From NCBI GenBank assembly GCA_035771175.1, contig CM069602.1, positions 13,229,116 to 13,293,115 on the forward strand: 64,000 nt of DNA, given 5' to 3'. The stretch's first letter is position 1; every line of letters starts with the position of its first letter. The translations under genes were made by a program, and so were the position numbers. The notes below the pieces were generated by a model. The model had not been told where the DNA came from and searched no databases. It worked only from the letters and a program-made list of their open reading frames with translations. Of this stretch, positions 55,425-64,000 are shown in pieces. The DNA comes from Paratinospora sagittata (taxonomy: Eukaryota; Streptophyta; Magnoliopsida; Ranunculales; Menispermaceae).

Positions 55425-58400
55425 CTGATGATTTGTTCAAAAACAAGAAATAAGAAGATTTCATTGGAATCATTAATTCAAGGGAAAAAAAAAAAAAAAG
55501 AAGATGAAGAAGCTAGAGTGATATATGACCCTTCTTAAATTTTTTTCTCTTATATATAATTGATAATAATTATGACATGTTGATCATATATATATAATTG
55601 GATTCGTTAAACCAATGGAAGTTCCCAATTACAGATACAACATGGTTAAATCTTAACACCCACTGGTCACACAAATGCCCTTTCTCATTCTTTAATTAAT
55701 TGAGCTGGTTTTAGAAGAAGACTCGGACAAGACCTATTTATTTATATAATACAATATGACTACATGCATCCAAACCCTGCTTGCACTTTTGCTAATATTA
55801 TCTGCCTTCCTCATCTTTCTTGGTACCTGTTGGATGGATAATTTCTCAATCAATAGATCATAAAAATTATAAATTAGTTGCAACAATATGAGCAAATAAT
55901 TATAAATTGGAAACTTAATCTGTTCTCTTACTTTATCTATGTACATTTTTTTTGTGCTAAGATTTTAGTTAATCTTTCTTCATTAAAGAAAATATATCAA
56001 ATAACATTTCATTAAATTAAATTGTTTACTTCTCTGACTCTCTAACTTGTTAAAATTAATAATGAAATATTTTAAGCATGCATATGGAAATTCAAACAAT
56101 AGTTAATGGTTAAAGAGAAAAAGAAACTACTAGGTTTCAATTGTACAGAAAAAAAAAATCATGTTTAAGTACTTGGTTAACAAGAATTTTAAAGAAGGAT
56201 TTATATGCTCAAAATTTTTAATTATTGAGAATATTTTAAATTAACATGCAATGCACTAGAGATTTCTTCATCTGGCATATTCTACCTAAACTTAAAGTCG
56301 ACCTTCAACATAAAAGCAATGAAACGGAAAGAGGCTAAAGTTAAAAAAAAATAAAAAAATAGTTGCGAAAAAATGGAAAAAAATAGCAAGACCATTTTTT
56401 GCCTTGTGTGTGTGTGTCTATATATATTTCGCTAAACCCAAAAGTTATAGCTAATAGGTAGAAGCCCAACAATATACATAACACTCCCGTCATATATATG
56501 CAACCCCATCCCACACTTGGAAAGACAAAATGGTGATAAAAAAAAAAAGAAAAAGAAAAAGAAAATATAACTATGCAAATGCCAACAACAAAACTTGAAC
56601 CAAAGACCTCTTATAAAACTAATGCTCTAATACCATGTTAAAAACCACTAAACCTTAAACCATCGCTCTAATACCTCTTATAAAACAACCACTCTAAACC
56701 CTAAACCCAAATATGTTTAGCTGAATTGATACATTTTAACTAGTTATCTTGGGTTCTTTTCCTTTTGTTTTATTCCTCTTGAAAGTAGACCAAGAAAAAA
56801 AAAAAAGAAAAAAAAAGAGCATGTTAAACTCCTCCTTGTCCAACAAAACGAAAATAAAGTTTAATAAGCTAATTCACTACAAGAAATAGAGGGATTAGCT
56901 ACAACCTTTTGTAGTTATATGTTTCCTTGTAGCTAATTCCCCTATTTCTTGTAATGATTATTAGACACTCATTATAGTTATCTTTTATTAAAATATGCAG
57001 TCAGATTTTAATATGACCTCCAGGATTATTTCTGGATATTAGGATGTCTAGAAGGTATATTATATATATTTGTTGATATTTTTCCCCGAGGTGAGGGAAG
57101 ATTTGTAGGTGAAAAGTAAAGACTTGGGAAAGTTCATGTGTCTAAATAGGTGAAAAGTGGTTTTACATCTCATCTTCATGAAGTTTTTGAAAGCTTTCAG
57201 TACTTGAATTGATTGAGAAATCCTTCATCTTTAATTATATGGCTGGACTTTAGCTAATCCACTTATAGTAAATGATAAGCAGATTTAGAGGCTAGTGACC
57301 TGAACACAAGAAGATAATCCAGAGGTATGAGTATGCAATGGTTATTATAATCATTATTTTTTGATGAGATATGATTATTATCATTAATAAAGGATCAATC
57401 TAATCAAACCTCAATTAAAACGGGTTTCTTGCAGATAATTTTGGGCTTAATTTGTGGATTACTAGCTTGTTTAAATGAGTAAGATATGGGATATATAAGA
57501 GAAAGGTACCCACCTCATCATTTATAAAAAGAAAGAAAAAGATGAACTCTTCATGATTAATTGTCAATTACGGAGTTCAGATATCTTGCCAAATTATTGG
57601 GTAAACGGCCAAAAAGGAAGATACTTTATATTTATTAGCCATATATATCTCATCATGAGATTAAAATATATGCAATATAGCGTGAATTTAAAAAAAAAAA
57701 CTGAAAAATTATACAATAAGCATATATATGAAAAACAAAATTCTAGTTTAGTTTTTATTTTTAATTTTGAAAAAGAATAATTGGCCTAGCAGTAAAAACA
57801 ATCTACAGTAATTTTCTTTAATTTTGATTGTTGCACCTAATTAATAACATGATTAACATGATTAACATGATTAGATATTATTGATTAACTTAACCTAAAT
57901 TCTCAACGTAAAAGTAAACATACAAACCTAGGATAGGGGCTATTTTTTACAGCCTTCTGTCCATATTTGCGCCATCTATAGCCGTCTTCAAGGTGATCAA
58001 CTTCGCTCTTGGTTAAGAATGCAAAACGTGGTTGTCGACTTCGCTTCTGCCCTTTTTTTCTACCTTTACCCCTACACCACATTTCAACTACAAATATCAA
58101 ATTAAAAACAAATAATCAGATTAATGTACATATAATTAATGCATTATGAGGAATGGAGGTCACATATATAAGGAAAAATCACCATTTTCATAGTAAACTG
58201 AATAAGGTACAAGGGAGCAATAAATTAAAAAGGTTCTTTTGAAAAGTGTTTGGCTACTAAAATCATGCATGCAAGTCATCACTACTTATATATATAGCCC
58301 ACATATCAGAAGATAATAAATGTGTATGAAAAAGAAATTGTACACCAATGTAAGAAGACACGTAAAATAGAAGAAAAAAAAAAAAGAGAACTCAAATAAC

Positions 58401-59920
58401 AGTAATAATTTTATGTAGACAACAAAAAACAGGAAACAAAATGACAAAAGTATACAAAGCTTGAGTCAAATTTTGATAATAAAGCTTGAATTTACATCTA
58501 TAATTAACAAACCATGTTGAGAAAAAAAAAAAAGAAAAGCTTAGAAAATACGAAGGAGCAAGTTGTTAAATAAATGAAAACGAGGAAATGGGTCAGAGGG
58601 GGAAAATTCCAAGCAACTATTGCTGGGATGATTTTGAAAAGAAAAAAGCTAAAGTGATTGAAAACAACACTTACCAAATCTTCAACAAATATCCAAAATA
58701 TTCAAACTTATGACATGAAAAAGCAGAGAAATAACAATAATTCTCCCCCTTAATTATATATATATATATATCAACTCCAATATTTACCCATGAACGAAGG
58801 AATGAATATTCATTCACTAGGTAGCTACCATTCTTAATTAAACTAAGAAAGAAAGACCAGTAAGTAAATTAAACGTGACTATATTGAACTGCAAATTAAT
58901 ATGAACGAAGAGAAAAACAAATGATTTGATATGGACGATAAAAGATAAATTAATTAATACGTGAAAAAGGGCAAAATTCAAGTCGAAAGCTTGCTTGAAT
59001 TTTTTTTTAATAATATTATTGTATCCAATATTGAGAAGAGATGAGATTGAAAGTATTAGTAAACAATGGGCGAAAAGAAGCGGAGAATCAAAAGCTAAGA
59101 GTCAGGTGATGATCGAATTTCTTCGTAGGAAAGAAACATTGTTAAATGAATGAAAAAAGTTGCAAGACGCAATTCCCGCCGCAACAACAGCAACAAGAAT
59201 AGCCGAAATACTCGTAGATTTTACACGAATTGCCCCTACCGACCTTTTCATTTTACGAAATTTTTTTTTTTTTTTTTCCCCACTTTAGTTTCTAGAAAAC
59301 GCGAATTGGCTTTCAACTTCCCAAAGAAAAAGGTCCAGATAAATTTCTCGACCTTTTTTCTCTTTTTTTCAGATTTTTTTTTTAAAAATTTCACGAGAAA
59401 ACCTTAGAATCAGACACTTATTACGATTCTGCCAAAACTCCGGAATCGGAAAGATTCCGGCAAGGAAAACCACCACTCACGGTTTATCAGGCGGTTTTCC
59501 GTCAGATCCCGTTGATTTCTCCGGCTGCTCGTCACTGGAGCTTGAAGACACCGACGGATTAGACGTCGAAGCATCGCCGGATCTATCAACCGTTCCTCCA
59601 GTCATAACCGTCGTCTGATTAGAGCTGTTTTCCGGCAATCCAAAGCCACTGCCAACGGACAAACCAAATCCTTGGTCCACTTCGATCTGATCGAACTCCA
59701 TAGCAGTACCGGCGGTACCACTGCTAGTTTCACGTGTTTGGTGGCTCGCCGGCGGGAAATTCCACCCAAATTCGCTCAAGATAATGCTCTCCCGATCACT
59801 TCCGAAGAAGCTTCCCGACGACTCATCAACCCAGCAACTTGAATCGCTGCCGCCGCCACTTGCCGCCGCTCCTCCGTGATGATGATGATCACGAAGCTTC
59901 TTCTCTTCATCATCTTCCAT
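55010..59920 (-). CDS. WRKY57: WRKY transcription factor, group IIc, WRKY57-like
   Basis: Exons 59481-59920, 57928-58071 and 55010-55424 (minus) join to 332 residues with correct GT..AG borders. Exon 1 is acidic and Ser/Gly-rich. The WRKY domain has a basic lead-in ([17 protein letters not shown]), the DNA-contact WRKYGQK at 180-186 and a C-X4-C-X23-H-X-H zinc site (C200, C205, H229, H231), which is group IIc. The second intron splits the domain in the Arg of PR/SYYRC, the usual site. The C-terminus EGLLGDIVP near the end recalls WRKY57, hence the name; close IIc paralogues cannot be excluded. The product is nuclear and binds W-boxes (TTGACC/T). In Arabidopsis, WRKY57 acts in drought and jasmonate/auxin-linked senescence responses; a similar role here is inference. 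ATG 59920 is the first in-frame ATG. Confidence 0.9.
56875..56956. mobile_element. 82-bp CACTA-derived mini-MITE in WRKY intron 2
   Basis: Starts CACTACAAGAAATAG, the En/Spm (CACTA) terminus, and ends with its inverse (CTATTTCTTGTAATG, one change from the perfect end). It is flanked by ATT on both sides (56872-56874 and 56957-56959), the 3-bp duplication of CACTA elements. The arms extend inward to AGCTACAA/TTGTAGCT. Confidence 0.85.
57928..58071 (-). CDS. WRKY57: exon 2 of the WRKY gene
   Basis: 144 bp encoding the basic lead-in and WRKYGQK up to PYPR. Acceptor TGTAG before 58071, donor GTTTGT after 57928. Confidence 0.88.
59481..59920 (-). CDS. WRKY57: exon 1 of the WRKY gene
   Basis: Starts [17 protein letters not shown] and ends DKP at a GTGAGT donor (59480-59475), leaving two bases of the next codon. 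146 full codons. Confidence 0.88.
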
Positions 59921-60340
59921 ATGAATGAAAAGTGAACAGTGAACACCACCTTCAACCACTACTTTTCTACTTCTAGTACTGAAGATCCACACCACCACCA
60001 AGTTCCTAAATCCGCTTCTACTCCCAGAATTATTGCATCAGACTCAAACAAACCCTAAACCATTGAAGAAGAGAGCTCATCAAAGAAAACGAATCCACGT
60101 CAAGAAAGAGAGAAAAAAGTTAGGGTTTTTTCTTTTTTCTCTACTATTGGAAACTACGCGTAGTTTTTGAACACTTTTTTTTTTTTTTTAAGGGGCTTTG
60201 AAAGCTTTGTCCCGTCAATCCTCCTCTCTCTCTCTCTCTCTCTCTCTCTAAATGAATGAAATGAAACAAGAGGCGAAAACGATAACTTGGTAAAATTAAA
60301 TTAAAGAGAGAAAAAATAATAATAATCGCCGTCAACTTCA
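59921..60340 (-). promoter_or_regulatory. WRKY gene 5' leader and proximal promoter
   Basis: Contains a pure CT run (about 60224-60248), which on the gene's strand is a GA repeat as found in plant core promoters and leaders. The transcription start was not fixed. Confidence 0.5.
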
Positions 60341-61242
60341 ATCGTACGGTCTCGCTATTATATATATTATATTTTATCCATCAATCAAGTGGTGCGTACC
60401 CGCGCACGTCATGTACCGCGAGATTTTGATCATTGATCATTTCATCGGGCCGTAGTAGCACCAACTACTCGCTTCGGAATTAATGGTGACTGCAGGCTGC
60501 AGCTATAACACACACGGTGGAAACTGACCAAACTCAGAAACGCTAATGATCCGATAACAGCACCACCAAGTTAGGCCCAGATTTTGACGGCCATGATTGC
60601 GACTATCAAATCCACGTCAACCGTCGATCAATCATGATCATGTATGACGATGATCCTGCCATGCACACGCTCTTTGTAGTATTATTAGTAGCATACATGG
60701 TCGTAGAAGTTTATGAAAAATGATTCCAGACGCACGAGTGTACGTACGAAGCAAGACAGTAATGATGGTTTGGAGCCCGTGCGATTAAAATCATGCAGAT
60801 TGAGAGCGACATATCGCGCGTTTGACGGTGCAAGAGGACGAGTTATATATATAGAGAGCTAGAAAGAAAGAGAGAGAGAGAGGGAGAGAGTGGGAAGTGA
60901 TACGAATCTTCTTTTAACTTGACTTGCCTCTCACGCAAGCACGTCCTTTTCAAACTCATTTCATTTTTAACGTTGCCACCATTTTTCTTCTTCTCCTTTT
61001 TCGTCGTAGTTTTCGACTTATTTGTATGGTGACGGAGGAGGCACGACGCAGAGCTGATCAAGATCATGCTGTGATCTTACGGATCTATAATTGTGTAATT
61101 CTTGATCGTTGGATCTCATCCGTTGATTGTATATAAGTATATAGGTGGTGGGTGTAGCCTAGGGAGAAGTAGGGAGTAAGGTAGTTATGCTGTGGTTTGG
61201 AGTATGGGATAATGACTCACTTTTAGGTTAAAAAGAGTTGAC
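60331..61242. promoter_or_regulatory. cluster of W-box cores upstream of the WRKY gene
   Basis: TTGAC cores at 60331-60335 (-), 60594-60598, 60616-60620 (-, beside an ACGT), 60822-60826, 60919-60923 and 61238-61242. Only the last is a full TTGACC box. WRKY genes are often controlled by WRKY proteins through such sites. Confidence 0.45.
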
Positions 61243-61244
61243 CG

Positions 61245-61275
<31 letters not shown>

Positions 61276-64000
61276 TCTTTGGATGGGCCAGAGGACTGTG
61301 GCTCTTGGTATGAGACCACTGGTGAGCGTGACATGTGACACGTGTCTGCTTGGCTCTGAATTTAAGTGTGTGTTTTGTTAGGGTTCATTTGCATTAATCT
61401 TCCCATCCCCATCACCACCCATTATCTGTGGAGCACTGGAGGCCAGCTGCTGTGAATTTTATTTTATTTTTTATAAATTATTTAGTTTTTTCTTTTTTTT
61501 TTTGTTTTAAAATATTAATAGGTTTTTCTTTATTGAAAAGAAAAGCTAGCTTGTCCCCAGCAATAGATATTTTGTAAAAGTTATATATCCAAAAGATTAT
61601 CTATTTTTGTTTTCTGTTTCAATTATTTTTGGTACCCGGCAAGGAGAAGTGGCAAATCTCTGCTTTTTTTAATCAAATAATAAATCTTTATGAACATCTC
61701 AATCAGAAAATCAAATAATAACTTGAAATATAATTAACATGTAATTAAACTGTTTATTGAGCTATTGTCTAAAATGATTTTCATGTAGCTAGTATGTTAA
61801 GGTTGAGGTCATTAGTTCAACTACACCATTTACCTACAGGTTATTTAATTAAATTGTTTAATTTTTTTTTATAGAAGAAAGTAATTTTATTAATTGAACA
61901 ATATTTTTAAATTAATATTGGCATTTTCGGCTGACATTGGTCGAAATACGACTTTCAATACATTATTTTATTTATTTATTTTGAGTGATAACACAAAATC
62001 AAAAAATGCACACTGGGGCCAAATGAAACTTGAGACCCTTCAGTAGGATCAAGAAGGTGAGCATAATGAAAAAGAGAATAAGGGGCCCGAATGAGGACCA
62101 TGCGAATCAACTATCATGGTCCCGCTCTCACTTTTTATTAGGGGAGAGAAAGTTCTCACTTATTTATAAAGAGAGAGAATTGAACTCCCAACTTCGAGTG
62201 AAGGGGTCTGAATACACACCGTTGAAGCTAGCCAACATTTTTAATACATTATAGAGTTTTCATAAATCATCATGTATACTTGCACGGTTCAATATTATCT
62301 AATAACACATTAATGGAAATATTTATATTAATTAATTAAGAAATCTTTAGTAGTATTGTTAATGAAAATACATTATGAGAATTTTTTTTTTTAACTGCAA
62401 TACTCATTTATAATCTAATTGGAATTGGAAATTCAGTAATATTTTTTATATACTTTGAGTTCTAAAATATGTGAAATCAATTAGGAATAATATATATATA
62501 TATATTCGTAGGTAATGTATATCTATAGTACAATCAATTATTGATATGAATATATTCTGTAACTATACAAATATGACAATTACGTATACCACAAGAAAGA
62601 TTCTTTCACAGCTCACACTCAACTTTCTCCATCCAAAGTCATTAAGTAAGACTTAATTTTAATTTTACTAATCATATTTACTTTTTTTTTATAATATAAT
62701 AGAATGCTATGACTTATTCATTGTTACACACTAAAAAATTAATGCCGCATCACTTTACTCATACGGCATTAATTTTAGCATAATAATAATAACAACAAAA
62801 ACAAAAACAATAGTTATATCTTTGAAATTTTAAATAAAAATTTAAAACTTTAGTTAATAAAAGACCCAAAAAAGCAACTAGTATATATAGATAATATGTG
62901 GTGATGGTGGTGGAGAGTTGGATTAAGGCGAGACAATGAAGGACAGGTTGGCCATAGTATATATACAGTTCTAGATAATTAATGACCATACATATAGGAT
63001 AAGACATGATTAATTAAAGGCTTTGAGGCTTAAATACATACTGCTTTCTCTCACAGCTGATGATATGAAACTAATTAAGCTTATATTTTCGTCCAAAATC
63101 ATATCCAACTAGAAAGTAGCAATTTGTTAATCCCACAATTAATTAAGAAACAACTATATATATATATATATACGACTCTCCTCTTGTCTTTGATATTTTT
63201 CATGTTTCGAGGGTGCTTTTCAGTTGCAATTCCCCATTTCCTTTCGGTGCTAATATGATAATGACGTACAGAACTTTGTATAAAAGATACTAAAAGGCTT
63301 GCTTGTTTTGTGTTTCCTTTTCTCCCCATTTATCGAACTTAATTCTTTCTTCTCTATCAAGAAAATAAAATTAAGGTAATTAATTAATGAATGTGCTGAT
63401 CATTGGCTGGCTATCAAGTTTTCTAAGTTGTGAGGATGAGAATACACTTTTCCCCATATATATATATATATATATGACACACACATGAAATCAATTTTGT
63501 ATAGTTGCAAACTGGCATTTTAATGAGTTCTATCCAACTAATTAAAAATAGACAATAATAAATAATAAAAACCACATATTGTAACTTATGAACATGTAAG
63601 CTAGTTTGTTTGTGTGTGTATATATAAAATAGTTTTTTTTTTTCAGTTATATAAGTTCCGTTCATAATTGAAAAAATAAAATAAAAATAAATAAATAAAA
63701 ACAGGCAAAGAAACATGTGCTAGAAGCCATTTTTCAAATTAAAATCGATGAAAATATCCTTGGTGTGTGAGTGACTAACTACAAAATCTACCATATAGAG
63801 CTAATGGGTAGCTGGTTATTTCTTTGATTTCATTTGGCATGAATTACAATTTGGTATGTAACTGGACAAAACTCGATCCAAAGCTTAGGAAATACACATA
63901 TATATTGTATCACAAGAATTGAATACTTTTATAAAGTAATATATAGACATATATACATACATATCTATGTTCTTTTATTTTGGGTAATTATAAATGTACT
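61243..64000. other. intergenic DNA, no gene seen
   Basis: Holds a GA dinucleotide run (about 61245-61271), several TA runs (near 62493, 63157 and 63457) and AT-rich DNA. Short frames lack domains. Confidence 0.55.
62731..62779. repeat. short hairpin with TTAATGCCG arms
   Basis: Arms CTAAAAAATTAATGCCGCAT and ATACGGCATTAATTTTAG around a 10-base loop. It may be a tiny CACTA-type MITE, since the left side reads CACTAAAA, but the right terminus does not match well. Confidence 0.5.

Overview
This window is nuclear DNA from a flowering plant, most likely a eudicot. It is AT-rich, its genes have introns with GT..AG borders, and it holds plant-type C2H2 (QALGGH) and WRKY transcription factors, nested plant LTR retrotransposons, LINEs, MULEs and MITEs. 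There is no bacterial-style operon, CRISPR array or rRNA. I do not name a species.

Three host genes are supported. (1) 3617-5353 (+) is an intronless four-finger C2H2 repressor with a C-terminal LDLNL EAR motif. (2) 25240-47074 (+) is a three-exon gene for a predicted 473-residue protein with four U1/zf-met-type zinc fingers. Exons 2 and 3 are in-frame duplicates of each other, and intron 1 is about 19.2 kb. (3) 55010-59920 (-) is a three-exon group IIc WRKY gene, very probably the WRKY57 orthologue, encoding 332 residues.

Most of the rest is layered transposons. At 10468-24945 lies a decayed MULE with imperfect terminal inverted repeats of about 44 bp. It carries a transposase/FAR1-like and OTU-protease gene on + and a plant-mobile-domain gene on -, which converge. 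The transposase/OTU gene was split by a young Ty3/gypsy chromovirus at 14149-21036. That element has a 5-bp target duplication and an internal deletion fusing a truncated 5' LTR to reverse transcriptase. A GC-rich foldback cluster near 11 kb contains two head-to-head tRNA-like SINE heads and is flanked by 170-180 bp direct repeats.

The giant intron is a second nest. LINE A (about 28.9-32.8 kb) is interrupted by a 2.3-kb non-autonomous MULE-like element with a 9-bp target duplication. A minus-strand Ty1/copia fragment (32.8-36.0 kb) follows. LINE B (36.4-41.0 kb) is interrupted by a minus-strand, deleted Ty3/gypsy element with LTRs of about 0.6 kb and an AAAGG target duplication. Several MITEs lie in introns and intergenic DNA, including an 82-bp CACTA derivative inside WRKY intron 2.

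The intergenic stretches (1-3.3, 5.6-10.4, 47.1-55.0 and 60.4-64 kb) hold microsatellites, MITEs, SINE-like pieces and promoter DNA. I see no further convincing gene in them. The three genes show no sign of acting in one pathway; they are neighbours only.
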